DNA from: Dysidea avara
Lineage: Eukaryota > Porifera > Demospongiae > Dictyoceratida > Dysideidae
Assembly (NCBI RefSeq): GCF_963678975.1
Contig: NC_089276.1
Location: 24,101,059 to 24,165,058 of the forward strand
DNA length: 64,000 bases
Direction of reading: 5' to 3'
The notes below the pieces were generated by a model. The model searched no databases, was not told the origin of the DNA, and was given only the letters and a program-made list of their open reading frames with translations. A program made the position numbers and the translations under genes. How positions within the stretch are numbered: the first letter of the stretch is position 1; every line of letters begins with the position of its first letter. Positions 35,526 through 46,400 of the stretch are shown piece by piece.

Positions 35526-36803
35526 TTAACAAGATATTAAAGGGTTTTGAAAATTTGTCAATAAACAACATACTGTCCAAATTTGGTTTGCTGAAGGGGC
35601 AACTGAAGCAGACATCACACCAGAGAGAATGTCAAACTCTTTAACTCGACGAATCGCTCTCTCAATGTGAATTCGCAATGAAGCAATTTGCTGAGTTTCA
35701 ACAACCTCACTTCCTTCCATCTGGTCTCTATTGCCCAAAAATGGTGGAATGTTTAACTTTACTCCAAGTGGCACCAACAAGTCTTCAATGGTAAAACCGC
35801 GATCTGCCATTACTTCATCACCTCTTTGCAATTGACTCAAGAACCCTGATCGCTCAACCAACTGAGTATCTGAAATGCAGCCAGTATAAAGTGATGAAAC
35901 AAAGATAACATGCCCAGCTGGACTAATAGCTACTAGTGCTTTCAATGTATTTGCAGACTTGTAGTTACTGTAAGTTTGGGATTGCAATAGCAGTGAGGAG
36001 GGAATGTTCACTCTAATTTCAGTTGCATCCAATATCACGGTTGTGTTGGGATATAACTCTTTAAATGAAGCTGGCATTGTATTACGAATTGTTGACCGGT
36101 CTGGCCAGCAAGGTAGTGAACCTAGGCGAAGGTAACAAAAGTTTATCCAGGTCGTGAATATCCTGGACACAGATGACAATGAAATTTCAAAACGATTGGC
36201 CAAATCTTGCTCTTTCAAATTAAGCCGCAATCGAACCAATGTTAAAAACAATTCATCAATTTGGCTTAGATTTGCTGGATGTCCTGCATTAACTTCATAA
36301 TTTCTCCATGTAGCTTGACATGGCTCTGATCCTCTTTCTTGATCATTTGCCCACTGCTGTGCTGTAGCATGATAAACAATATTAGATCGTTTTCTGCCTG
36401 GACTTACATAATCCAACACTTCATAAAAAATGCTTGCTGATGGCAATCCTGTATAAAACTGCACATCCTTGTCTGACCCTTCTATGTTAGAAAAACAAAA
36501 CTTGCGCTCCTCAGCTAGCTTTTGGTATCTGCTGGATTCTGTGCTTATATCCTTTACCTGCTGTGTCAATCTAGCTATATCATCATGTGCTTCTTTAAGC
36601 TGCTGCTTTAGTTTTCTGATCTCTTCACTTGTTTCAATAGCTTCCTTCTCTAGCCGTTGGACCTCCTGTCTGCAAATGCATGTGCATATGCCATCCTGAG
36701 CATCATGGTCATCACCATTGTCAGACTGCAGCAATTGCAGAGTGGTACTGTCTGCAGCATTACTGGTCATACTCTGATCCAAACTACCGTTTGCACCTTC
36801 CAC
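35526..36803 (-). CDS. ISL2EU transposase, exon 3 (coiled coil and DDE_Tnp_4 core)
   Basis: This exon encodes 426 residues. A Cys-rich bit (CTCICRQ) and a coiled coil (about 45-100) come first. A helix-turn-helix-like stretch (DLANRFEISLSSVSRIFTTW) precedes the catalytic core of the DDE superfamily 4 type: D259 in ILDATEIRV, D334 in VMADRGF and E381 in IHIERAIRRVKEF. All three catalytic residues are intact and no stop occurs before the natural TAA. Acceptor AACCAG precedes 36803, in phase 0 with the donor after 36868. The protein would cut and rejoin the element ends. Confidence 0.85.
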   Translation of the reverse strand: MEGANGSLDQSMTSNAADSTTLQLLQSDNGDDHDAQDGICTCICRQEVQRLEKEAIETSEEIRKLKQQLKEAHDDIARLTQQVKDISTESSRYQKLAEERKFCFSNIEGSDKDVQFYTGLPSASIFYEVLDYVSPGRKRSNIVYHATAQQWANDQERGSEPCQATWRNYEVNAGHPANLSQIDELFLTLVRLRLNLKEQDLANRFEISLSSVSRIFTTWINFCYLRLGSLPCWPDRSTIRNTMPASFKELYPNTTVILDATEIRVNIPSSLLLQSQTYSNYKSANTLKALVAISPAGHVIFVSSLYTGCISDTQLVERSGFLSQLQRGDEVMADRGFTIEDLLVPLGVKLNIPPFLGNRDQMEGSEVVETQQIASLRIHIERAIRRVKEFDILSGVMSASVAPSANQIWTVCCLLTNFQNPLISC

Positions 36804-36867
36804 TGGTTAAGGATGATTTATCTGTGGCCTCATGGTTTGGAACGTGACGGTGCAGACCAAGAGCAAC

Positions 36868-37025
36868 CCTTGTTTTTCTACTCACTGGCTTCGCTTTGAA
36901 TGAGAATATAGATGGCACAGCATCCTCCCTTAGAGATCTGTAATTGCTCCAGTAGTTATAAAAATCGGATGGTTCAAAATGAAGTGAACATATTTTTGTC
37001 CATTTTCCTGGCTGAAAGTCCGGAC
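36868..37025 (-). CDS. ISL2EU transposase, exon 2 (second half of THAP domain)
   Basis: It starts after acceptor CTGTAG at 37026 (phase 1) and encodes PDFQPGKWTKICSLHFEPSDF, giving the C-x2-H of the C2CH zinc finger, then the DAVPSIF box typical of THAP domains. I place its end at donor AAGG/GTTGCT (36868), giving a 64-bp intron to exon 3 in phase 0. Without that intron the frame would run into a TAG at about 36787. A frameshift instead of an intron is the alternative. Confidence 0.7.
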
Positions 37026-37139
37026 CTACAGTATGCAAATCAGATATGTAGCTAGCATAGCTACTTAGCTTACTATTTACTAGCTACGTACGTTAAATTA
37101 TCGATTTTTAGCCTAACTAGTAGCTAGCTAGCTTCTTAC

Positions 37140-37296
37140 CAACATCGAGTCGAATAGCAGAAATCCACTGTTTCCTTAAATCGGTTTTCGTTTCGTCTGG
37201 AAGGGTATGAAAGGAAACCTTAACCTCTGTTCCGTCCACAACAATCGTTCTATATCCCTTCTTACGACACTCAGGAACGCAGCAATTATGAGGCAT
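37140..37296 (-). CDS. ISL2EU transposase, exon 1 (first half of THAP domain)
   Basis: ATG at 37294-37296 starts MPHNCCVPECRKKGY, which holds the first two cysteines of the C2CH THAP zinc finger, and the exon continues to LRKQWISAIRLDV. The donor is GATGTTG/GTAAGA at 37140/37139, phase 1, matching exon 2. The start lies about 90 bp inside the right TIR. THAP domains in such transposases recognise the element ends. Confidence 0.8.
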
Positions 37297-40200
37297 CTTT
37301 TCGAGTTTGATAGAATTGTATTTGTAATAATAAAACAGTACAACAATGATTAATTGGCTATTAGTTTAGTGGTGTGTCGTATACGCACTGGCCCCATTCA
37401 AAATGGCGGACGTTGAGTTTCCATGGTTTTCCCAGAGAAGGCGTGGTTTTGGAAAGAGTCTATTAGTAGACAACGTTGCCGCCCTAGCAGTTAAGCAGCT
37501 GAAAACACTGATATAACGTAGCTATGCATGTTTAGTACCATACTATTTACATTCAGAAATGGGCAAACACCTACTATAACTTCATGTACAACTTACTAGA
37601 GAAGGCAGGTGAAGGTTGCGATATGAGTGAAATTCCTAGCATCGCCTCCGCCTTCACTTCAATTTAAGCTTCACCTTTCGCGAGGCTCCCATCTTTATAA
37701 ACTGTATTAGCATTTCTCTTCCTTGTTTGCTAGTAGAACACTAATTGATAAACAAGCGTGGCTTGTTCCACGCGGTAGTTCTTGTAACAAAACATCGCGC
37801 GATAATTAGCATTTCAGGTGAGCCTTGAGACGAACAGCCAACAATTCCAGACAAAACAAAACCAGCCCCAAGAGTCAAATAGATTCCTTACTATAAACTA
37901 CACGTTGTAAACTACTTCAATTACTCAACTAAGACTACTAGTACTTTCGCCTTAACTTTCACTGTTGCTATGACTGACTGGTTACTAAGCAGTACCGAAT
38001 GGTGCGCATTAATTAGAGTTACTAACAATTCATGTAGTTTTCGTAGACTGTACTCCATGCAAGTTATATTCATGGTTATTTCATAGGTTGTACAGAATTT
38101 CATGGCATGGCAAATCATCAATGTGATGTAAATTATCTACTTGTAAAGTTCACGTGCATTTCATAGAGTGCCACCAAGAAGTGATAAAATTGTTTTCATA
38201 GGGTTTCCATGGCCATGTAGAATGGAAAAATATTTTCATAGGTAACAAAGCAATTCATGTACTTTTTCATAAGGAATGCAGGATCACTGATGTTTCCCTT
38301 GTGTGTAAATCCATTTGTAGCTATTTCATGGAGTATTGTAATAAATTCATGGGAATTTCCCGACACTATGAATATACTGTGAACACTTTTCAGGGTAAAT
38401 TCATGTGTAATTCATGTGTAATTCATAAAATTCATAGATTATTCATGGTGGTTTCATGGCTAAAAAAGTTACTAGTGTAGCTATAGAACATAGTGTCTTT
38501 ATTGAGCACGTATATGGGGTATAATTGCACTATTATCTATTCAATACTATATCAGTTATCAATCTCATCCAGAACTTCCAAAAATGAATTACGGTACTGA
38601 ATTTGAGCAGCATCAGTTTCTGACTCATTACTAGATACAAATGAAGTAAATGTATAGCACATGAGAGCAAACAGTGATTGGTACATCCGTATTAAAATGC
38701 ATACAAGTTATATACAGCACTCGATGTATAGCTGGAATCCACTCAAAAAATAGCAACCAAATTATGCTTGCAGTGACTAGCATACACACACATCAAAATA
38801 TTGCTTTAAAAAAGCAATATATTGCATGTTTGCAAATTTTTATACACAAAGAGAAAGTTCCCGGCACTATACCACATATCTCCATCTTTGTGAAATAGTT
38901 AGGTGGCTTAGGAAAAAAAACGTGGACACAACTGACAAAAACACCAATTTTTTTCTGTGAGTTCCTTACCACATTACGTTAAAAAATTTGATAGGATCCA
39001 CCTCAGGCATGCATGCTGGGAAGCCACCCAAGGCTCGGAAATATGCCTTTTTGCAATTTTGGCATTTTAAATAGTAATTTTAAACTTTAGAATAGCCTAG
39101 AGTGTTTCAAGTGACACTAAATTATAAAGGATGTCATTAAGTTATAAATTATGTCATTAAATTTAAATATTTATGAACACGTTTCTATTTTTTGTGTTTT
39201 ATTCACAATTACTCTATTAGAGCAGTCGGGCAGTCCTGTAACACAAAGATAAACACATCTCCACTCAGCGTTTTACATTCCCTTGAACCACAATCACTTA
39301 AAGCATGCAATAATCCACCAGACCTTCATCACAAGTATCCCTAGGCTGTGTTGTGCTGTGTTGTGCAGTGCATATGCACTCTCCTCAAGCATGTACGTAT
39401 TTTGACAGATGGAATCTATAGATTAGCTCACTCTGGAGTGTACAATTTCCGGCGTAGGGGCCCAGATATAGGAGTATTTACCCCCTCAGAAATTTAACCA
39501 TGTACTTGCTTATAGGAGAAGCTAGTAGAGTACATTTCATCAATTGTTTACTTATGATACAACAAGCGTACCATAACAAAAGTAAAAACAGCAAGGAAAA
39601 GAACTAAGCTCTTCTGAAAACTAATCAGTGCTGCATGGTCAAAATTATATTTGCAGGACTGATTTATTGAATGTGGGAATTTGAAAGAATATTACTGCTA
39701 GAACAGTCATCTATAATATGAAGTTCTGCTTCACAATAATAAAATTACCATGACCATTATGCTAGTTGAACTCTTCTTTGTATGTGATTACAGCACAGCT
39801 ATCTTACCCAATATTGGATGCATACAATTGTGCCAAACATGTCATAGTTGAAATTCTACACTTTTTATTAACTGATCGACGACATAATTATTGCAATTCT
39901 GTGTTCTTTACATCCTAACCTATCATGTCAAAGCTAACTATGTGTAATCTTTGGTTGCTAAGTTTCACGGTAATGGTGAATGTAAACATGCAATACTAAA
40001 AGTTATTTTTCACTGCTACAATTTGATCTTAAAATTGCAATACTTCATCAGATTGCATCATATGTCTGAAACATCTTTAAAACTATAGCATTTGAAATAT
40101 ACATACCTGCATGTCCAGTCAAGCTCTGGTAGCAAGGCAATTATATTTACATGTACATAGTTAGTCATTTATTGCATAATGAAAGCTGATTGGAAATTCA

Positions 40201-40335
40201 TGAAAAAAATCCATGGTGACTGCATCCACTATACTTAAACCACACTTTGCTCTCACAAACCCTGGTGAAATCCTATACATTATATCCACTACTACAAATA
40301 TGCATTTTTAGCATTAATTCAGCTTGAGACTTGAG

Positions 40336-40790
40336 TAGGGACCCGCCGATTATGCTCATCATTTTACCTATTATGCCGGCTATGCTGCACTGCTCGAAAT
40401 TTTGCCTATTATGCTTTATACATTAATGCTCAATATTTACCTATTATGCTCAAATTATGCTCAATATTTATACCTCAGTTCCAATGTTTTTCTAGTTAAT
40501 TGCACTTTATGGGAAAACAGTAAGTTGCAGAAGCACAGACTCTAAATGCTTGCTTGTCAAAATGCGTGTCACAGAAAAGATCGATATACTCTAATAGAAC
40601 AGTCAGCTGTTTGATTATTTTCTGACTGTTCTATTAGAGTATATCGATCTTTTAATGTGTTATATGTAGTTTGATAAGTAAGATTTTATGGCAATGCACA
40701 AATGTTCTGCCTATTATGCTAGCATTATGCTCAATGCTTTCAGGCACCTATTATGCTCATTATTATGCCAGCATAATCGGCGGGTCCCTA
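40336..40790. mobile_element. hAT-type MITE with exact 8-bp target duplication
   Basis: The ends TAGGGACCCGCCGATTATGC and GCATAATCGGCGGGTCCCTA are perfect inverted repeats. GACTTGAG is duplicated exactly on both sides (40328-40335, 40791-40798). Many copies of CTATTATGCTCAA lie under both ends. The middle carries an inverted pair of the CTCTAATAGAACAGTC motif (40579-40651). The same family is at 60295-60731. Confidence 0.9.
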
Positions 40791-41029
40791 GACTTGAGTA
40801 AAGGAATTTTTTCTTACATGGTATATAGCTGCAATGCTCGATTAATGGTATGAAGAGAACCTTATTGTTGTGGTCATGCATGCGATTTCAGCATAAACAC
40901 AAAATCATATTTTCATACTAAATAACAAGAGCTGGTGTAGTATAAGCTGATAAGTTATCAAGCTATAGCTACTTCGCAAACAAGCATAAAATGAATTCTA
41001 TATAAGATGTGACATCTGCATGACTACAG

Positions 41030-41268
41030 TATTTATTTATTTATTAAGGCTTTACAGCACAAGTGCTGAAGGTCTGTAGGACACCTTGTCCTACAGCCTG
41101 TTTAAAGTTGTTACAGAAAGTGTGTTTGAAAAGTTGGAGAAAGGAGAAAAAATCCATGACTGGACCTGGGAAGCCTCGAACCTGCAGCCATCCGATTAAC
41201 GCTTGAACAGGCTGTAGGACCAGAGACCTTCAGCACTTGTGCTGTAAAGCCTTAATAAATCAATAAAA
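41030..41268. mobile_element. Palindromic element containing a tRNA-like B box
   Basis: TTTATTAAGGCTTTACAGCACAAGTGCTGAAGGTCT at the left is mirrored by AGACCTTCAGCACTTGTGCTGTAAAGCCTTAATAAA at the right, and CTACAGCCTGTT is mirrored further in. On the minus strand GGTTCGAGGCT (41172-41182) fits a Pol III B box. The combination of long TIR and B box could be a SINE flanked by fold-back ends or a coincidence. Confidence 0.65.
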
Positions 41269-42859
41269 TAAAACATATTATGTAAGAGATATTCATTTAT
41301 ATACCACAAACTAATTACTGCAAATATTACAGTGTATGTTCATTTCCATAGTGAGTGAGCAACTATAGAGAAATTTCTCTATACAGTTTGTGGATCATAC
41401 AAGCTGTATACGCTGTAAACTATAGGTGACTGGATTTGCGAAAAGTACACACATTTTAAATACCAGCAAACAAAATGATGTAACACTTGACTCCTTATAC
41501 TGAACTTGCTCTTAGTACCAGAATGCAGCCAGATACTGTAGTTACACCCATGGAAAATTTCAGGCTATTATATGCCATGATCGTTATGAAGCTTCAAAAT
41601 TCAAAAAATGGGTCAAATATTGTGTGTCACAGAAAAGGTACCTTTTTGCAGATCCAGTAACAATCAGTATGAATGAAACAATTACTTGTCAGCATTGAAT
41701 AAAGCTTGTGAGAGTAATATTACTGTTCATCAGCTCTTAGTTTAATCTTCAACCCTGCATAATGTTCTCTTGCATGAAATAGAGCAAAACTAGCACTTAT
41801 ATGGCTTGTCGATTTTGAAAATTCTTCAGCTACATAACTATAAATGCTTTATGAAAAGGCCCTTTTTAGAATAAGGTGGATCCTATCAAAAAATTAATGT
41901 TAACGTTGTACAACATATGTGGAGAAAGTTTGGTGCTTTTGTCACTTGTGTCCACATTAGTTTTAAATTTGGCTTTAAGCAACCTAACTAAAAGCCATCT
42001 ATCTGTCTATCTTTCCCACTCTTTAACTGGCTATTCAAAAATTTTTATTTCTACAATTTTTCTTCCATGTACATCAGATACCATGGCGTGGTAAGAAGTT
42101 ACAATCCAATAGCTTGGAAACTGGCAGTGAACTTGCTTTCTACATCTATGATTTACATTCTTTTCTTTGTTTATGGTGTACATACAAGACTTGCTCTATT
42201 GTATGTTATATAGTTTCAGAATTCAGATTCTAGCTCCTTGAAAACTAGGCATATTTAAACACAGGGGCTAAAAGGGTGACCAAAAAGCTAGACTTTGAGC
42301 AAGTTACATGCAAAAGCCAGATTGAAATAGCAACTTGTACTGCACTACAGAATAGTAGCTGAATTTACGTATGTGAGTATACTTAGAAATAGTCCACTTA
42401 AGTATTCGATCTTGTGATAGCTATTTTTCAAAAATCACCTTTTTGTAATCCACTATACATGTTTATTCATTCAAATTACTTTAAGACTCAATAATACCAC
42501 AGTTGTTATTCAAACATTTCAACCAAAATCACAACCTAGTTTACAACTTTTCGTTCACTACTCTAGGGCATACTTCGTTCACTGCTCTAGGGCATACTTA
42601 AGGGGGTTTCCTGGGGTTCTGGAGACCCTCTCTACTTGTGCATGGGTTTGCAGCAGGAACACCAGACTATCTTAGATCGGCAGTACAAACAGAAATGGGA
42701 ACAGGGCAGGGCAGGACAGTATAGCTATACAGTGTAAGAGCCTAAGAGGAAACTTACATTGATTCCTCAAAAGTGGAGAATAAGGGTATGCCCTTTATAA
42801 TGAAGAATGGATGAGGATAAATAAAGAGTGAGCATGTGTATATGTATAAAAAAAGGTGC

Positions 42860-42960
42860 GAGAGCCAAGAGTTATTGCAGGAATTGAACCTAAGTCCATG
42901 ATTAATAGGCAGATGCACCAATGCCAGTCTGTGGATTTGGCAAGAATATGGTTCAACCTC
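42860..42960 (-). repeat. tRNA-like relic, possible SINE head
   Basis: On the minus strand, GGTTCAATTCCTGC (B-box and T-arm like) follows GCATTGGTGCATCTGCCTATTAATCATGGACTTA at a spacing like a tRNA D-arm and anticodon arm. The acceptor stem does not pair over seven bases, so it is not a functional tRNA gene. Confidence 0.35.
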
Positions 42961-43452
42961 TCAGCTAGTTTCCTCTGCCCCCTTCCATTCATTGTTCCAT
43001 ATATGACAAACAAACTTGGTTAAGAATTTCTAGATGACCATAGATAATGAGTGCATCAATTAACAAAAAAAATGACAACTGATACATGTAACAGTTGGTG
43101 AAATAATCATCTAGTAGCTAAACAGATTCTCTAACATTATTATACTGTATGCTTAGAATAGCACATAAATAGACAGGGCAGGTTGTTTGTTTGCTTATTC
43201 TGTTAAGTACAGGAAATTGCATGGAGGTTGAAAGCCTGTATATATAGTAGGGGTCAAAATCTTGACTCTTAAAATCCTGCTGAGTACAGAACAAAATTCC
43301 ATACTAGATGGTGACTTGATCCTCAGACAACTTGCAATCCAGGAAAGTGCCTAAGGAGTCACACAGCCTGGGATACAGAATTCCCTTTGCATTCAACAAA
43401 TACTAAATACATGAATATGATTATTATATACCTGCAATGTGCAGCTTCGCAC

Positions 43453-46400
43453 TTACATTTCACTTATGGTAGCATTCATCCTCCTACTGTCATCAACAAC
43501 ACTATCAACAAATTCTGTCATACACATTTCATTGCTGTCATCGTTACTATCAGGTCTAGGCAGCTTGCAATACATTGTGATTTTCTTAATTAATTTTCTA
43601 TAAATGAATATTTCCATTATCCCAAAAGCTGCTAATGGTAGTAGCACTATAATGAAAGTGAACACTAGCAATAAGTGTGGATCAAAGCTGTCAATGAGTG
43701 GTATCATTGAAACCACAACCATCAGCTGTAAACAAAGCCATCAAACATGTTAAGAATTGTACTGGCATATGGCTTAATTGTTAGCTGTATCAAGGCCATT
43801 GTGGTGTTTAAAATGACTAACAAGTATTGAGCAGTGTTACTATTTGATGAAGTTGCAATGATTATCAAAATAATCAGCAGTCGACACAACATGTAATAAG
43901 CTGCAAAGCCACAGTACTTGTCTTTGTAGCATCCTTGGAACTGATCCAACAATGGTTTTAATCTTATAAAGTTGATTTTGTGGTTTAGGAAAGGCTCAAG
44001 TAGAAGCAGAAGTGGAATCCCAACTACAATTATTATTGTACATAACACTGCTATAATAGCATATGGTAGGTGTCGATCATGAAAATACTCTATGTTAGGT
44101 GACAGGTAAGTGTAAACCCTATCCATATTATGAAATTTCAATGATCTCAACATCAGTAATGAGGTAGTTGCCATAGAAGTGTACGATAATAATAAAACGA
44201 AACATATAACATGAATAATGCCTCTACTAACAAATGCTGAAATCCTGTAAGAGATTCTTGCTATATAGCAGATTATTATCAAAATAATGGTGACAGCTAG
44301 TGGATGTACATAATGAATGAACTGCTGATCACTTCCACTCATATCCAATACCAAACACAGCTGTCCTAGAAATTTTGGAGTAATCTTTGCAATACTTGAC
44401 ACAATGCTAACAGTTATGAACAACCCTTGTGATACAAATAAAGTTTGATTCAATAGCACATCCAACATACTGTAGTAATATGTAATAGCATACAAGTAAC
44501 CACTCCCGATATGATAGTATGTCACAATAAATACTACTACAACTAAGGCCATCCAGTATAATACAGACAACATGATTACTAGTACTGTCTGTCCAGTTGT
44601 ACACTTGCTAACATTAACACATTCTACTGAATCAAATGAGAGAGTGTAACCACCTTGACAACTACCACAAGCAGTACCAGATCTGTATGAATTACACTGG
44701 TCAATTCTCACTGGTGAAAGTTGGTAATATCCATTAGTAGCTTCACAACAAGTAAAGTTGCAATAGTTATTTGGACAAAATGTCACAGTAGCTTGATCAT
44801 TAACTTCACCAAACCAATAATTTTTCTTGATAGATGATGTACTGCCAGAACAAGACACAATATCAGCATCATTGTAGCATACACAACTTTGTATGCCATT
44901 ATCATAGTGGGAACCAGGGTGACATGGTGATAACTCAATTATCAGTTTAGTGGAAATTGTTTTTAAATCAGATGTACTTCCATCATGGGAGGTGATTGTC
45001 ATTGTAAAATTTGTTGTGTTAGTGATTCTCTTTCCTACTACACTAATACCTCGAAAGAATGTACAATTAAGTCATTAGAACGTATTGTGATCCATTTATG
45101 TGATGATCTTGAGTATTGCCGGTAACTATAAATAAGGTACCTTCAGCAGGTTGATCATAATAGTCCAGTGTGCAAGCATCAATTACAGTCTCCTGACCAA
45201 GCATTACACCTCTTGTAAATACACTTCACAGCTTGTATCATTGCAACCCTCAATGCATGTGGCTTTGTTATAAAATTCTAGTTTACTAGGAGGGGTAGTG
45301 ATATACAGTCCAAACTGACTGTGCATTAATGATACGTACTTCAATAAAAATATTGTTATTTAAACAAATGTCATCACATGATGTTGGTATATCCATGTAC
45401 ACATCAGAACCTATTAGGGCAGTGTTGTTGTTAAACTCAATGTCAGTTGTGTTGATGACAATTTTGCTTTGTGTGTTACTTATTAGTTCATTGTATATAG
45501 CTCCACCATGATGATTGGCAGAGTTGTGAGAAAACATGATGTGAGACTTACTGTGAAATTTAGCAACAAAGTTATCACCAAGGTGTATGGCTCCACCATT
45601 GTCTTTGGCCGTGTTACTGATAAAACTTGTTCTAGAATATTTTGCAAATACCATATCAGAATGTAGAGCAGAAACAGCTCCACCATTCTCTGCAATGTTC
45701 TTAATAAATATTACGGATACATTTCCATCAATCCGATAATTGATTGCAGAATAAAAATAGCTCCACCATTTTCAGCTTTATTATTTGCAAAACTTTACCA
45801 ATGCATTTTCAACATCAGACTGATGGTCACAGTTTATAGCTCCACCCTACTGAGCGACTTTGTTATTGGAAAATCTCACTGTAGAGTATCCAGTGAATGT
45901 AGCATTTGAATATACAGTAAAGTACAGTGCTCCACCACCACTTCTGGCTCTATTGTCATAAAATACAACTGTACTGTTTCCTGTAAATGAAATACTGATC
46001 CTGTCATGTAAGTACACAGCACCACCATAAAATCTACATCTACTTCTATAAAATGTTATAACAGAATTGCCCACAAAATTTATTTTGCAATTTCTAAATG
46101 AGTACACAGCCCCCACCACTAAGAGTGGCTTTGTTCTCATCAAATGATACTGTACAATTTTCAGTGAAGAAGATCAATACATGATTGGCTATGTACAAAG
46201 CTCCACCCTGCTGCCAAGCTGTATTGTTTTGAAAAGTTGTGCTTGTGTTTCCCCCTAAAGACTACAACAGAATCATCAAACAAATATACAGCCCCTCCTT
46301 GGTGAGTAGCTACATTATTTTTCACAATAACAGAAGATTTTCCACTGAACTCAATGTAGGAATTTAATGCAGCATATATTACTGCACCGTCTTACATTGT

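Larger units (their letters stand above)
33047..37460. mobile_element. ISL2EU (IS4EU-type) DNA transposon, two genes, 4.4 kb
   Basis: The terminal inverted repeats start GACTCTTTCCAAAACCACGCC and continue for about 75 bp through CAACGTCCGCCATTTTGAATGGGGCCA. The right copy (about 37387-37460) is nearly identical to the left (33047-33121). A TA dinucleotide flanks each end. Two genes are oriented toward each other (convergent), each starting near one TIR: a SAP/SWIM/YqaJ protein on the plus strand and a THAP-DDE transposase on the minus strand. This pair is diagnostic of the ISL2EU superfamily. The near-identity of the TIRs suggests recent insertion. Confidence 0.9.
31701..38477. mobile_element. 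CACTA-like element with ATGAA-rich subterminal arrays
   Basis: The ends CACTACTAACT (31701) and AGTTACTAGTG (to 38477) are inverted repeats with one mismatch, and TAG flanks both sides (31698-31700 and 38478-38480). CACTA-starting ends and a 3-bp duplication are the marks of the CACTA/EnSpm superfamily. About 22 copies of ATGAA are packed in 31725-32110, and about 17 copies of the complement TTCAT in 38030-38460. Such subterminal arrays are typical transposase binding regions in CACTA elements. The ISL2EU element at 33047-37460 is nested inside. The remaining ~2.4 kb shows no transposase, so this copy is non-autonomous. Confidence 0.8.
38896..41990. mobile_element. 3.1-kb element with long inverted ends, host to nested insertions
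   Basis: TAGTTAGGTGGCTTAGG, GTGGACACAACTGACAAAAACACCAA and GATAGGATCCACCT at 38896-39004 recur inverted at 41874-41990. The arms are ~115 bp with moderate divergence. Inside lie a hAT MITE (40336-40790) and a tRNA-related palindromic element (about 41030-41268). No transposase frame is visible in the remaining interior. Confidence 0.7.

Noticed and set aside
42860..42960. Possible tRNA gene on the minus strand
   Set aside because: The T-arm resembles a tRNA but the acceptor stem does not pair; kept only as a low-confidence relic.
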